Positions 1-12,132 of a stretch of 64,000 bases of DNA are shown one piece after another (the stretch's first letter is position 1; each line of letters opens with the position of its first letter). Under the pieces are notes generated by a model. That model ran no database searches. It had not been told where the DNA came from and saw only the letters and a program-made list of their open reading frames with translations. A program made the translations under genes and the position numbers. The stretch covers positions 1-64,000 of the forward strand of contig JADANN010000180.1 of NCBI GenBank assembly GCA_018806985.1. The letters are read 5' to 3'. Source of the DNA: Angiostrongylus vasorum (taxonomy: Eukaryota; Nematoda; Chromadorea; Rhabditida; Metastrongylidae).

Positions 1-159
1 ACCAGAACGTACCCATACACGCGTATATGAGTATGCCTCGTAAATACAGAATGTATGTGCAAATTGGCGCAGCAGAAACAGGGTGTCCATCCCTTGGATA
101 AACTTGCGTCTCAGGGAAGCAAATGTCGCTTTTGGTCCGCGATTAAACCCTCTATCCGC

Positions 160-520
160 CACCTAGCCTAACGACTAACCAGCTATCGGTATCCCTCATA
201 CGAGGGTGATCCGTGGTAGGTATTAAAATTAGGTATACACGAATACTTACTTGGATGCTTGGACGGTCCATCTTCACGACCTGTGTGGATCCCTTCAGAT
301 TTGCCATTGGTTTCTTCCCCTCGCATTCGTCATCCATCGTTGTGCTTCTTTCCGAGTGTGGTGGTTCCTGAGAGTCTCATACGGTGATCTACAAAAGAAC
401 TGTAGCTGGTGGTACAGCTGATTAACTTTACTTACGAAAACTTCCGCCCAACATGCAGGTGGCTTTCCTAGGGAGGGGACGTTTTCATTCTCGTGGGATC
501 CACTTTACAGTTCTTTTTCG
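160..520 (-). mobile_element. RTE-derived fragments (5' leader-like piece and 3' repeat)
   Basis: Bases about 165-225 are, on the minus strand, similar to the untranslated leader of the RTE at 60395-60890 (shared start around ccacggatc and a conserved gtta-rich stretch). Bases about 240-510 match the block that lies just 3' of RTE bodies at 1130-1500 and 13520-13960, and occurs alone at 36735-37030. I therefore read this as debris of RTE 3' ends. Bases 1-160 show nothing I recognise. Confidence 0.4.
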
Positions 521-617
521 TGTATCTGTCGTCCGTTCTTCTGTACAGGTATACCACTACAAAAAATCGAAAACAGAGCATGAGATAACCCAATGAAGAA
601 TACTTCCCTGTCCTACA

Positions 618-879
618 CTGATGAATCCCTTGGATATGAGCCGTGCATTCGACTTTGTCATTCATCGCAGAGATGATTCAATGAATATCTGCGGCTGTAC
701 ATTTACTTGCGGTGTTGTAATGATGTATAACGTCAGCAGTGCTATTCTCCTAAACATGTCTGGCAGCAGTTTACTCAGCTCGTAAGGAAGCAAGGCTTGG
801 TGAATCTGGGCCGTTGGATCGAACTAACGGCTGAGGTGTGTTTTTGGGATCCTATAACCACTGTGCTACACGAACCCTG
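618..879 (-). mobile_element. SINE family A copy
   Basis: Minus-strand copy of the tRNA-headed SINE. The 3' part (start on the plus strand near 618) and the tRNA-like head near 860-879 are recognisable but diverged. It corresponds to the copies at 12990 and 28618 and predates the block duplication. Confidence 0.65.
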
Positions 880-1129
880 AGCAGATATGGAGGTAGTGAA
901 ATTCATTTTTTGGAGAGCCTACTAGTGAATAAGCGATCCAGATAGAATCATGAAGGGTTTGATTGGTTGAAGTTCAAGAAATACGATATACATTCATATG
1001 GTAGTGCATTGTTTTATAAACTCTGGTCGCAGAAATATGACTCTTACTAATGAGCCAAATATTTCTGAATATTCTTGACGACATTCATTAATTTCGGCGC
1101 ATAATGTGATCTGAAGCATTTGAAAATTT

Positions 1130-2950
1130 TATTTTTTGAACGAGCATAGCTGATTCCGTATTGACCTTTGTAAAGTGAAATAAAACTTGCTTTCGGTCGT
1201 TGGACCACCCACCCTCACGAGTTGTCCGAATCCAATCACGTTTCCCATCTGTTTCTTTACCTCACAATCGTTATCCATACTGGTGGTTTGATTCGAGCAT
1301 TGTGGCGGCTGGGAGTCTCGCACCGTGTCAGTTGAACCACGACCGATCTCAGTACAGCTGATCAACTTTAGTTACGCCAGCGCAATGTGTGAGGTTGCAT
1401 CCTCATGATGTCCACTCTACAGTTCTTTTTTTCACATGTCTGTTCTTCTTATTATATGACCATCTGTGTTTCGTTGCCGACGTATATTCTCTCGGATCTC
1501 GAAGATGGTGAATACTTCGAAGCTTAAAACTTCGCAGGATGTTGCATGTGCTGATTTAGACATTGTTCAAGAACTGCGAGTAATGCACGGTATTCTTGAC
1601 GTGGATGAAGTATCAGTCGACGTGTCAGCCGTATAACAGAGCACTGAGAGGATTTTTGCATTAGAACGGTAAGAGCGGATTTTCGGGTCCTTCAGTTAGA
1701 CGGTTTCTTTTTGAGACGCCCGAAAGCGGCCCAAGCTGCTCTCCTTAGGTCTAATTCTTCTTTCGTTTTGAACACCGTGTTCATTGAACGCCTGACGTAC
1801 GTAAGAGCTGGTGTGTACAGTGAGAAAAACCACCTAGCTCGATCTGATCGCCCTGAGCACCACGCGTTTTTTCATGGACTGGGTCTACAGGTTATATGTA
1901 GTACCATGTTTTTTCCTGCTTCGTTGAGCCCATTGATCGTCGTCTCTGCTTCGTTGGTACTTCTTTATAAGATGATATCGTCAGCGTAACGAGGTTTTGA
2001 TAGCAATTTCCCATCAATACGCATACGTTTTTCATCAAAATCAGGTGACTTCATTACGCGCTGTAATGCGGCACTAAGCAAATTTGGCGATATGGTGTCG
2101 CCTTCGTCGAACCCCCTTTCCCAAGGGTAAGGTAAGAGGCCAACGAAGAAGATTTATTTTCGTATTGGAGTTCCAATAACAGTAGGAGGACAGAATTCTC
2201 ATATACGACGAGTCCACTCCTTCCGCTCCATTGTCCTGAGATTTTTTCCTTTTGAAAGTAGGATGACCTAGTGGTTGCGAGAACTACATATAAATTGTGG
2301 TTTCGAGCTCTAAGGAAATCGGAGGTGATATTTTCGCGTCTTGGAGCAGTGTCTTTTTCAATGCTTTCTATCGCCACTTGAACGCCACAGAGAAGAATGC
2401 CAGGTGGTTTTTCACCAGCCGGTATTTTAGGGCCTGAAACGGGGGATTATGGAAAGAAAAAAGGTTGGTGTAGAACATTACTAATTCTATGTCATGGAGG
2501 GAATTGGTATTACTATTACTACTCGTATTAAATGTGTTGCAGTAGGATCAGCCTTCTGCTTCCTTCTCTTGTTGAGTAACTTTTTTAGTGGAAATGGGAA
2601 TGCGGTGTGATCTTCTGAATTGAGGATGTGAGGCGAATTCGGCACAACTTCTAAGTCTTTCAACAATCAGCCCTTAGTTTACGGTCGGATCTTCCTTCGC
2701 CTGGTAGTCACGTTTCGATAGGAATTCGTTCACAGTATTTTCATTATACACCTGGGCTTTGCTTCTTGGTCGATAACATTCTTTTCTAGATTACAGCTGA
2801 GTGGAATCTTCGCTGAAGGAAGCCTGTGATCTAGCTTAGTAGAGTATAATGGTACCACCGATGTGTAAAGACTTCCCCTTGTGATAAGCCTGCTCCTCGA
2901 GTTCTCGATTAATTAGAGGTAATCGAGTATTGATGGAGACCGAGAATCAT
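1130..2950 (-). mobile_element. RTE-type LINE remnant (reverse transcriptase and 3' region)
   Basis: A heavily decayed minus-strand RTE. The clearest coding piece is 2054-2377 minus, aligning with the RT thumb/finger segment seen at 63192-63620 (shared ITSDFLRA/ITADFLRT and EKISGQW/EKIPGQW). Lower coordinates (1545-1990) match the C-terminal part of the RTE at 62575-62816, and 1130-1500 is its 3' repeat. Many stops and frameshifts make it non-functional. Paralogous to 13520-15440. Confidence 0.65.
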
Positions 2951-2954
2951 CGCA

Positions 2955-3760
2955 ACGGACATACAAAGACCACACGATGCTCAAAGAGTTCGACAAAAGT
3001 GGATAGATGCTACTGCTGTGAATAAACTAGAAGAAGTTTCCTTCATTAAAGAAAGCTATCCAGAGAACAAAGGTAAACAAATCAAGGTGAACGATTCTTT
3101 GACTACAAGGACTACTTTGTAGATTTGCGCGGCATCCACTGAAAGTAAAGAGAAAGCATAATGGAGGAAGTGTACGGAAAAAGGAGAGCAGTCTGATTGG
3201 TGTTTTGTCCCCCCCCCCAGTGATGTCAACGATTAACTAATCAGCCGAAAATTTCGCGAAAGCCATGTATTCTTTCACCGATGAGTTAACACGAGATTGG
3301 TAAGAGAAACTTTATTCTGCTGACTTCTCGACGCTTTCCCTTTCCTCACAACCGAATTGATTTGAGTCGATTGCTCACAGTTGTTCTTCCCTAGGACGTG
3401 GGTCTTTGCGTTTTCCGTCGACCCGGATCCACTGGAGCACCGTTCGAATGAAACAATATTTCTGCTCAGCCATTGGCAATCCAAAGGTACAAATCGCATT
3501 CTGAAGAAGACTAAGGCACTGAAAGGCTAGCCGAATAACGTTTCTTTTTCGTCCCCCCTCGTGTTAATCTACCAATGAATGTATACACACATTTATGCTG
3601 AAATTAAAACAAAGTTGGTTTTTAATATATTTTTGCACCTCGTGCTTGCCAACTTTTTTTGACCTAGCAGTTTCTACCGGGACTCTGTTAAACAGCTAAG
3701 ATATTGCTTGCCAATCCAAATCCGTAATGTCGAGACTTTTCAAACGACTTTTTTCTATTT
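2955..3760. other. Anonymous stretch shared between units
   Basis: No recognised gene. Parts (about 2940-3240) match 30297-30600 of unit 3. It contains a poly-C run near 3209-3218 and an open minus frame at 3275-3499 of no recognised family, probably chance or transposon debris. Confidence 0.4.
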
Positions 3761-3761
3761 T

Positions 3762-4037
3762 ATTTTGCATGGCCCATGATCACATCTACTGGGTGGATCC
3801 GAGCACTTATTGCATTCGATTCATTTTGATCGCGTCCAACATCCACAAAGGTCTGCGAACACTTCGCGTGCTGTTCCAGGTGTTGCTTCTATGTTAATCA
3901 GTTCCCCTTACAGTCTTTGAGATAGCCGAGCTAAAGCGTTCTCACGTGGGTTGAAAGAGAGTGTTGGAGCGGGGATCCAACTCACGCCTTTGCTTCCTAC
4001 TCGACTAGATCACTAGCCACTGCGCTATCCTCGCCCT
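3762..4037 (-). mobile_element. SINE family B copy
   Basis: Minus-strand family B SINE. The tRNA-like head is at the right end, with an A-box-like tagcgcagtgg near 4015-4030 and a B-box-like ttggatcccc near 3965-3980. The conserved 3' half (a gattcg motif and the ccacaaaggtct segment) is at 3790-3880. Confidence 0.6.
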
Positions 4038-4359
4038 TCTGTGAACGATTCCATACTCATCGGATTATTCTCTTCACCTCCTCCAGCTTAAGATGATGAC
4101 CAGCAATCGCCTCACTTTTGCACGATAAACATTACTACCGACCTTACAGTTTACATCTTCAAAACTTGAGATCCGTGGGAACACACATCAAAAGCCAAAC
4201 ATAGATAGGCTAGTCATCTAATGAGAAGAGTCTTCGGCGGATGGATGGGAACAACAGTGAAGTGGAGTTGCAGAGGATTCGAACGTTTTCCGGGAGGAAC
4301 AGTTATAAAATGGAAGCGTGTTTCTAATCAATATCAGTCCGTTTCATGTGCAGCTGCAA

Positions 4360-4870
4360 ATCCTTCGTAAAGCGTTGTTGAAAAATAACTCCCTATTTCA
4401 CAATTCTTGCCATTTTTTCTTGACTATAACTTTTACAAGTGAATACGAGAAGAAAGTGTATGGTTCCACAGTTTTATTTCAAACACCATATGGGTAGCAG
4501 CACTTGCCACGAGCTTCTCAAACCGTGCGGGCAACTGCACCAACTGATTTAATCTGGAAATTGTTGTCAGAAGTAAGGCATAAATTCTCATTTAGGTCCT
4601 TCTAGTGGTACCAAAGTCTTCGGCTTGAGAGAGTAGCCTTGCTCATCTAACCAACTCCAAAAAAAGTCTTGGATTGATAAGCCACTGCTTCTGGTTTGAA
4701 GTGAATCCTTCCAAGTAAATTGTGGTAGTGAAAAAGAAAACTAATTTCTTTAGCAAATATCGCCTGATGGATCCAGTACAGAAACCACACGTCAACATCG
4801 TCTCGTAACTGTGGTTGAAAGACACATTCACATGAAGTTTATTGGTAACATATGTGTAGATTTACATCAT
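4360..4870 (-). mobile_element. Mariner-type transposon remnant
   Basis: A decayed DNA transposon. It matches the copy at 31010-31345, where the transposase motif is readable, and 16755-17260 in unit 2. The left end resembles the terminal repeat starting ggtgattaaaaagtaac at 31012. No open transposase frame survives here. Confidence 0.5.
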
Positions 4871-4964
4871 CAATAAACAAAAAATACTCAGCTGAAGAGA
4901 CAACCACAAGAAATCTCAACAAGCAAATCAACCAGCTCGACTCTTCACCTGGAATGGCGATTTT

Positions 4965-6168
4965 CTACGCCTTTTCGGCCACCTGTTCGATCGGAATTCT
5001 TCTGCCAGCAGATCCAAGCGGATTAGTGACTTTTGGCGCTTCGACTGATAGTTTGCCATTGTCAGTGAGAGAGCACCGAATGCCGTCGAGGTTAACATCG
5101 TCCGGCAGCACCAACTGACGAGTGAAAGCTCTGTAATGGCGTTGATAAAGCACTAGCGAAGTAGTTCGAGACATTTGATGCATCCGAAGCACTGCATTAA
5201 TCACAGGGTCTTTACAACTGAAAACAACTAGGAACCTTGCGACAGACGACTACATAGTGTCTACATTGAGTTCATACACTTTAACGCCAGTTGCTACTAA
5301 CCTCATTGAATAACCGTTCTCCACTTCCAGCTCTTCCTTTCCTTCAATGGTTAGACAACGACCATCTATGTTGACTTTCAAATGCTCCAGCTTGAACTTT
5401 GACACATCGATAGAAACGGTGAATTTCGACTTGTCATCGACAATCTAAACAATGTGCACTGGAAACTGGTGATGATGGCAACATTTAAAAACGACGTTTT
5501 GTATATATTTCCGTATATCGTGTGGCGCAATGGTCGCAGGAGCCCTGCAACACACGCGAGGAGTCGATTCTCGTGCTCATGGCCTGTTTAGCCTTCCATC
5601 ACTCCGGGTTGGGCAAAAATGGTACCACACTCGTATGGGGAGCAATAGCAGCACTGGTTCGATACATTGGGAGAGCACCACGAGTCATTCTAAAGGCCAG
5701 ATATGCATTCAATCACCTCCAGACGATGCCTAATGAAGTCGAATGCATGGCGCATCCCTCAGGGATTGATCAACGCCGACAGAAGACGTTGGCAAACGGG
5801 GTACTTCAATTATAACACGTAACATATCGTACCACAGCATTTCCTCGAAACAGAGGTATAGATGGGCTCAAACGTGCTGACATGTTTGTTATAATGAAGT
5901 AAGACATGAATAAAATGAGCTCTTTGACATACCGCCGAAATTTCGCTCATTTGAAGACTTCTACGAACAAAACGGAGCCTCACCTCACTGACAGATTTAT
6001 CCAGAACATCGTATGTTACCGTGCGATCGAGAGAATCAACAGAATCGAGCAGCATCCTTTCCAGCTGACACGCTTTCCTCTCCAGTTGACGAAGGTTGTT
6101 CCTACATTCATCGGCGAAAAAAGAGCGACTAGCCAAGATGCACTGGCTGGACGAACCCGCAACGACAT
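4965..6168 (-). pseudogene. sHSP gene with three exons, frameshifted in exon 1 (minus gene of unit 1)
   Basis: This is an alpha-crystallin domain protein of the hsp-16 type. Exon 1 is 6168-5984 (donor GAG|gtgagg), exon 2 is 5444-5302 (143 nt, IVDDKSKF to NGYSMR), and exon 3 is 5130-4965 (AFTRQ to QVAEKA, stop). Exon 3 holds the conserved C-terminal I-P-I motif (RIPIEQ). Introns are 539 and 171 bp. Compared with the intact paralogue at 19670-20155, exon 1 has 8 extra bases near 6130-6145, which shift the frame and end translation of the ATG frame after 64 codons. A shorter product from an internal Met (ERMLLDS) is conceivable. The promoter with heat shock element is retained. Best call: recent pseudogene or N-terminally altered gene. 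Confidence 0.8.
5519..5790 (+). mobile_element. SINE family A copy (in intron 1 of the minus sHSP)
   Basis: A well-preserved copy. The A-box-like tggcgcaatgg is near 5523, the B-box-like agtcgattct near 5567, followed by the conserved body and the 3' motif gggattgatcaacgcc. It lies inside the 539 bp first intron of the sHSP at 4965-6168, antisense to the gene. It is absent from the intronless paralogue. Confidence 0.85.
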
Positions 6169-6216
6169 GCTGACGAAACTCAGAATTCGAACGGTCGTAT
6201 CCCGTCGCAACCTTTG

Positions 6217-6335
6217 CTTTTATACTCGAGCGCAGCAATTTTCGCGTCTATTCGCGAGAGTACGAGAGTCTGCGTCTCTGTACTCCGCACGCTCACTGAG
6301 CGATATCCCCGCCCCGCCCCGTTCGCGAACGTTCT
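6217..6335 (-). promoter_or_regulatory. Heat-shock promoter: TATA box and two heat shock elements
   Basis: Upstream of the minus sHSP ATG (6168). A TATAAAAG box reads on the minus strand at 6224-6217. A degenerate heat shock element occupies 6241-6258 (units TTC-GTC-TTC-GAG every 5 bp). A perfect three-unit element is at 6321-6335 (TTC gc GAA cg TTC). The distances from TATA (17 and 97 bp) are identical to those in unit 2. Heat shock factor binding is inferred from the known nGAAn repeat rule. Confidence 0.8.
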
Positions 6336-6889
6336 CTGCGTGGCGTACATATCGCGTGATGCAACCAGGTCCACTCCTCGGAGACACCTCATCGTCCACT
6401 CAGTCCAATTTTCCCAATGTTTGGCTTTTTTCTTTAAGAGTTGTTTTCATGTTCTGGGTTTACCATACTCTTCCTGGTTGTTTATTTAATAACTCCGGTG
6501 GCGTAAGTTCATCCGAATTCCTCAAAATGGCCTGTTAATTCCGATTATGTGCCCGCCCCCCGCACACCCCCCACCACGTTGTTTTGCTCGCAGTGTTGTT
6601 TAGATTTCTTGTTAAAGTTCTTGTTGATACGCTGAGGAAGATCGCTTTTCCGGTCCTCCTCCTCTTCATTTATTGAGTTGATAGCGATGTTTGTCGTAAG
6701 ATTATCTTAGGTTCAACCTATTCCTGTGCGAAGAAGATAATAGTTAACCTGCCATCTTCCTGGTGAGCACTTCTGTATCTTTGGCTCTCGTTCGTTTGCA
6801 CTCCTGGTTTGCTATCTGGTACCAGTTCTCAAGCTGCCCTAACCTCCACGCAACTGAGTGTTGCTACTTTCTCGACTCTATTTGGCGGG

Positions 6890-7205
6890 ATGGAGAGGTG
6901 GGAAAATGCACTGGTTAGCCAAGCGGTCCGTCAGGAACCAAGATGATGGTTCAACCTTTCCCTAACGCTCTGCTCCAATCCACATGGGCAACGCCATAGC
7001 TTGGCTCTTTCCTAGATTAAAGGGAGAACCGACTTAGCATTCTACGACATTGGTAAGAGATGATGAAGTCCCCAAGCAGTGGCCGAAACAACATGCGAAA
7101 TGTGCGAAGAGCCTTGTGGGCGCGGGATTCAGGGAATACAATCCAGTGCAAGAAGTGCTGGGGTGCGTACATTAGATGTGGTGGCGAGTCATATAAAATA
7201 AAAAA
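6890..7205 (+). mobile_element. SINE family B copy
   Basis: A diverged plus-strand copy. The head around 6910-6960 has A-box-like tagccaagcggt and B-box-like ggttcaacc. The 3' end around 7140-7205 has the family's agtgctggg and tcatataaaataaaa motifs. In unit 2 the equivalent copy is split by an RTE fragment, leaving the 3' piece at 21614-21709. Confidence 0.5.
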
Positions 7206-8340
7206 AGATAAAGAGGTAAAGGAGTAGGGATAGAAAAAGATATTTGGGTTAAATGGTTTCTCTCCATTGTTGCTTATTGAGGTCACCCTTCGTTCACTGT
7301 TCCTGCAAGATTTTGCCACACAGGCCTGTGATTACTCCGAAAAGAGCAAAAGTTTCGATCGGCCCATGACTCAACTGCTTCACTTTACAGGTCCAGTAAT
7401 AAATTTCACCTGTGTTTCTTTCTTTTTTATGTGTCTTCAGGTAAAATGCAAATGCATCGTGAAATGTTTTCTTACATACTGTTTCTAATGAGGAGAAGCT
7501 ATGAATCTGTCAGGACGACTGTGTTAATGCTTTCGTTTGGATTCAGGTAAAACGCATCGTTAAGTGTTTCGTGTGTACTGTTTCTATGAGGAGAACATAT
7601 GAATGTATCAGGACTACTGTGTTCACGCTTTCGCTGGATCTTTCCGATGCGTGAGATCGTGTAATCCTCTGATAGAAAGCTCCATGATGATGTTGAGAAC
7701 GTCATTGCCAATAGAAGGCTTTTTCCTAACCATTCTCGCTATTGATGCAAAGCTGTACATGAAATCAGTCCCCTCTTAACTTTTATCTACTCCCTATTCT
7801 TTTTTCATTGCTGGGTGCCGTGTGGAATACAACAACAAGAGTGCTGAGATATGAACACAACTCGGAACCCTCAGGTGTGCTTCAAACCTGTGATTAACCT
7901 TAGTTGATATGGTGGATAGCAGGTGAACACCTGCTAATGGTAGCCGTTGGTTCGAAGACCACTTGAGGTATCTCGACATCCTTGTGGTTATATCGCCTTT
8001 ATTCGAGATTCTTTTCGCAGGCTAGAGTTAAACCCTAAGGCTTCTTGAAGTCAAACTTCTACCAAGGCAGTCATAAATTCAAGTCTTGCTGGTTTGTTGA
8101 ACTTTTGGGAAGGGCTTTACAAAAAGGTGACAGTGGTAATATTATTAGGAGATGCTTGTTTTTCTCTCCAGTCACTTTCATTCTATTACATCAGCAGAAT
8201 TTCGTGAGCCTCTTTAGTCTTCGAGCTCTGAACTTGGATAAAGCGATATTTATTGCGAACAGAATTCCTTCTAATGCTCTATTTTCGCTCAAAGGAGAAG
8301 CTATCCTTGACTGCTACAACCACTGTCTGAGGTCAGGAAG
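7206..8340. other. Intergenic region between the divergent sHSP genes, unit 1
   Basis: Shared with unit 2 (about 21720-22830) over most of its length. No gene recognised. Bases about 7840-7980 match 22310-22450 and carry a tRNA-like B-box (ggttcgaag) in a small hairpin-rich segment with similarity to the fold-back family at 31345-31620. Confidence 0.4.
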
Positions 8341-8344
8341 CTAG

Positions 8345-8608
8345 CATAGTGAACGATTTGGTTCAACAGTTGATCAGAAAGAAGCGACTTACTGCAGAAC
8401 GTGTAAGAGCGCCGGTGATCTCTTGAAAACGTAACACGTAGACCCACTCCTTGAGCGGTTTTGGTACGTAAATATCCATGAAGGTGATAGAAGGTTCCAT
8501 ATTAACTAATTGACCCCACGAATCTTGTGTTCCACTGCTGCACGTCAAGTGCTCAACAAGGATTTCGCTGACAAGATTATGAGGCTTCCTTACTAAGATG
8601 CTGAACAA
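8345..8608 (-). pseudogene. Unrecognised coding remnant shared by both units
   Basis: An open minus frame of 81 codons with a segment around FMDIYVPKPLKE and a following VYVLRFQE that is still readable in unit 2 (22725-23162 minus, IFMHIYV and ERVYVFRFDE). There the two halves are separated by an insertion with a stop. Conservation of reading frame across both units suggests an exon or an older gene fragment. I do not recognise the protein family. Confidence 0.35.
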
Positions 8609-9559
8609 AAAGTATAACGCTTTTCGTGCCTTTCGTACGAACGTGCTTCATGCGTAAAAGCGACGATGGGTGATTTTGCTAGTATTCACTGCAGTCGCTT
8701 ATCGACTACAGAATGAACTCTGAATTCCTGATTCCCTCATTTCCTCTCTCAGTGCTGACTGTGTCATTTTCCTTTCCTCCCTCTTCCTTGCTTTTTCGTT
8801 TTTTGTTTAACCACAACATTCTTTAGTGATGGTTTCCGATGTTGTTCAACGTGCGTTATTGGTAGGAATCCATACCAAGTATACTGCGGTTTTTATTTCT
8901 CGTGTTAGATACATTCTCTTAGAAAATGTTGTTTTTGTTTTCTTCACAGAGGACCTAAAATTAGGAAGTTTTTTTGAACTAATCGTATTCTCCTGTTATG
9001 CTCATTAAGTTTAAGGTCTTATACTTTGTTTCCCTTATTTGTTTAATAGGAGTGACTTGCCATTTCACCAACAATGGATGTGTGGCCTCGTTCGATGAAC
9101 CGCATGATGAGTGACTACTTCCGTGACTTCGATCGTTTTGAGAGAAGCCTTTTCCCGTACTGGCGAAATGCAGATCACTCGGTGTTGCACGTTGCAAACG
9201 AAGCTCAACAGGTTACTACTTTTCAAATTAGTAATTCAACTATTTTAAAAAACCCTCGTACTTCAGTAGGATAAACGATCTGCATGGTCGGCCAGACAAA
9301 TTTTTCCTCTGCAAAGCTGAACGAACATTTCAGATGGTCAATGATGACAGCAAATTTGCCGTGTCGTTGGATGTATCCCAATTTCGTCCTGAAGAGCTCA
9401 ACGTTCACCTAGAAGGGCAAGGAGCTGACTATAGAGGGCAAGCATCAACACAAGAATGACACAAGTTTCATCGAGAGGTGAACTGCTTTTGTTTATTACC
9501 CTACTCTACACTATTTTGCCAGAGGTTCATTGTACATTGTTCAAATGTTTACTTGATGC

Positions 9560-9950
9560 TTGAATCGCCCGTCCTCATTGGTTGTGGGAGCCCCAGCATA
9601 ACCTCCATTTTTCGGAGATTTGCTGGTTAAACCACTGTGGTTCCCTGGTATCCCGAGGGTCAGCGTGGCTTAATTCTGCGCCAGATCTCCACCACCACAG
9701 GCAGTCGCAGCACTTTTGCATCAGAGGGAGATTTGCCACCATGCTGCTTTGATAGCAGGACGGTGGTGGATCCAGATATTGATTTAGTATTAGCTAGGCT
9801 TCCTGATAGAAATGCCAGATTCCTTCCCAGCCTGGCAGACCCTGCCAGGGGATGAATCCCCCCGCTGTAGATCGCAACCCGACACCCAGGAACACCTCTC
9901 AGCCACGATGATGCTGTAAACCGTTGGGACGATTCGTCAAATAATGAGTA
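9560..9950 (+). repeat. Dispersed repeat D, copy 1
   Basis: About 390 bp also present at 55990-56385 in the same orientation. Shared landmarks are gttgtg.cagccccagcataa, the stretch with gatttgccaccatgc, and ccgttgggacgattc. It sits in intron 2 of the plus sHSP and is absent from the unit 2 paralogue, so it inserted after duplication. Imperfect flanking repeats around tgtttacttgatgcttgaat (9547) and 9999 may be target-site duplications. Family not recognised. Confidence 0.6.
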
Positions 9951-10113
9951 GTAATTGTAACACACATATGTGTGCGTATGAATGTGTGTATTTGGTTACT
10001 TGTTTACTTGGATACTTGGATGGGTTAGTGCCCATTGGTATTGCGAACCCCAGGGTGTTAATCACTCGTTTTATTCTCGCGCAGTCGTCTTTCGTGGTTG
10101 CGGTCCGCTTCGA

Positions 10114-10509
10114 TTATGGTGAAGTCTGCGATGCATGAGGCCACATATGTATCATGGGTGCATGTCTTCGCTGTTTTTGGCAAATTTTACTGCTAGATGG
10201 CATTAGAAAATGACTTTTTGGTATCATTTGTTTGAAACCCAACTTTGCGTAGTGGTGATCTTCTTCAGCATGGACTTCTTTGACCCATCGATTCCGCAGT
10301 GATTTGATCCTATCAGTTGCAAGGGGCGGGGGTTTTAATTCGAATAATTGGTCGAGTTTATTTCCTATTTTCCTGTTTTGAAGTGAACTAATAATACCGT
10401 TAAAGTGATCGTGCTGAATGAATTTGAATTTGTGATAGTTTTGAAGAGAGCACAAGGGGAAATCACAGTGGTCTAAGCAAATCCTATTAGCCCAAGTGGA
10501 GTAATTCAC
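10114..10509 (-). other. Unrecognised 131-codon open frame in sHSP intron 2
   Basis: The longest open frame in a roughly 0.85 kb stretch (10140-11000) that is present in intron 2 of the unit 1 gene and absent from unit 2. It is therefore probably part of an inserted element. The protein is basic and His-rich near its C-terminus. No catalytic motif is recognised; chance is possible. Confidence 0.25.
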
Positions 10510-11867
10510 CGCTGGTTGAATTCTTCTATGAGATATGAGCGTAGAGTGTTCTCTGTTTAGGACTGCCGTGTGAGAGTTTTTTGGTCATGGTTGAATTGCC
10601 TTTTGCGGTTTTCTTGCGAGAACTTTTAATTGAGTTATGAACGACTATTAGTCTATTGAGGCTCATTGAAAGGGGTATTATGATGGCATGCTAGTTAGGC
10701 AATTCTAAGGTCATCGTAGTCGATGGTCCAGAGCTTGGTTGGTTTTGAAGTTCGTATTTCCATCACCGAAGTAGCAAATCACTTGAACACCGTCAATGGA
10801 GCGATGTGCCTGCCGAATACAACAAAAGTTCAATTGTGAACGCCACCTGTTTTTATCGGGAAGCTATCTAGTGGCGAAGGTGCACCGGATCAAAGGCTAC
10901 TTCGATAACTTAACTGGCTAGTATCGTCCGCATGTGCAATATAATGACAGAATTTCAGCGATAATAATAAAAAACCGGTGGAGTTGCAACCATTTAAACC
11001 CCTCAAGAATTTATAGAACAATGTTTCCTGCTTGCCTTGCGAACTTTTTAATTAGTTCAAAGTGATTCATTACATGTGGAACCATAGATTCTTCATATGG
11101 TCGTGAATAGGTGGTAAATATTGCAAGTGCAATTAGTAGTTGTGTCTTTCTTCACAGCTGAAACAGCTCATTTAAGATCATTCGTTCGCAAGTGGACGTT
11201 GCCGGAAGACGTAGATGTGGAGGCGCTCCGCACTCAGCTGAACGATGCCGGACATCTCTCCGTCGAGGCACCGAAGGTTGGTCACCCTGGTGCTCAGAAG
11301 CGCTCTATCCCGATAGAGCGCTTTCCATACCAGCTTTAAAAGGTCGTTCATTACGAAACACTGTTTTTGTCTGTTGGATGAAGCCGTGCTGTTGAAGTCG
11401 TGAATGTACTGTTGTTTGATTGACAGTTATGTTTTCTTTTTATTTTTTCATCTTTTTTCTAATCTTTAAAGTGCTACTCCCATATTAGTTAACTTGTAGT
11501 TTACCATGTATTCCTATGTGTTCTGAATCAGTAAACTTTTTTCGAAGAATTCTTTATGGACCAACAACGTGAGGCCAGTTCTGTATTCGCACTCGGGTTG
11601 CGATCAATGCGAATCACTCTCTGAACAGTGGTAAACTCAGAGTTCTCAAACAAAGTCCATCCAGGTTTCTCCGCATAAACGAAGTAAGAGACCTACATTG
11701 TTTCACTTTGTTTTCCACATAGATATTCTTTTCAAACTTGTGTAACGCTCAGTTGGGATTGCGTTAACGCACACTGTGGCTATTGGTCACTTTGTAGTGG
11801 TCGTTCTGGGCACAAGCGTTGCGTATGGTGATCGGTTCGTTAGCGGACATCTCAGACGTAGTGGGAA

Positions 11868-12040
11868 AAGAGGATTTTTTATTTTATTTGACCCGTGTTC
11901 TGGTTTACTGTATGGATCCCATCACTTCTCGAATTCAATTCTTTTCCTCGCATCCACTGTCCACGAAGACCCAACTTTTACGTGTGACTTCGGTTGCTGC
12001 TTGAGGATTTTCCATTTCAACTGGGGTACAGATAGTGGGG
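11868..12040 (-). mobile_element. SINE family B fragment (3' half)
   Basis: Minus-strand 3' half, with the family's atggatcccatcacttctcg start, the cgtgtgacttcggttgctgc segment and ttgaggattttc. No tRNA-like head. Confidence 0.6.
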
Positions 12041-12132
12041 AAAGATAAGGATGCTATTATTGAGTTTTGGTGATTTTGATATGTATCAGGAACTCCATTA
12101 ATGAGTAAAGTGTGAGCAATACTTCAGCAAAC

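Larger units (their letters stand above)
9074..11339 (+). pseudogene. sHSP gene with three exons, frameshifted in exon 2 (plus gene of unit 1)
   Basis: Exon 1 is 9074-9211 (MDVWPRSMNRMM to NEAQQ, donor CAG|gttact), exon 2 is 9334-9477 (VNDDSKFAV onward), and exon 3 is 11177-11339 (SFVRKWTLPE to the end, with C-terminal RSIPIER). Exon 2 is 144 nt, one more than the 143 nt of all other copies. The extra base lies near 9412-9425 (gaagggcaagg) and shifts the frame within the alpha-crystallin domain. All splice sites look usable: a splice acceptor precedes the ATG by 24 nt (9049/9050), consistent with trans-splicing, exon 2 follows tttcag, and exon 3 follows catttaag. Intron 2 holds repeats. Pseudogene call rests on the single-base shift; a sequencing error would restore it. 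Confidence 0.8.

Noticed and set aside
5810..6538. Long overlapping open frames (142 and 210 codons) on both strands
   Set aside because: They overlap sHSP exon 1 and its promoter. The 142-codon frame starts at the TATA box and runs through the intron donor.
8979..9408. Minus frames across exons 1 and 2 of the plus sHSP
   Set aside because: Antisense shadows of clear alpha-crystallin exons.
9074..11339. Bacterial-type or viral origin of the sHSP cluster
   Set aside because: Spliced exons with nematode-style acceptors and hsp-16-like sequence fit a nematode origin. No viral gene was recognised anywhere in the window.
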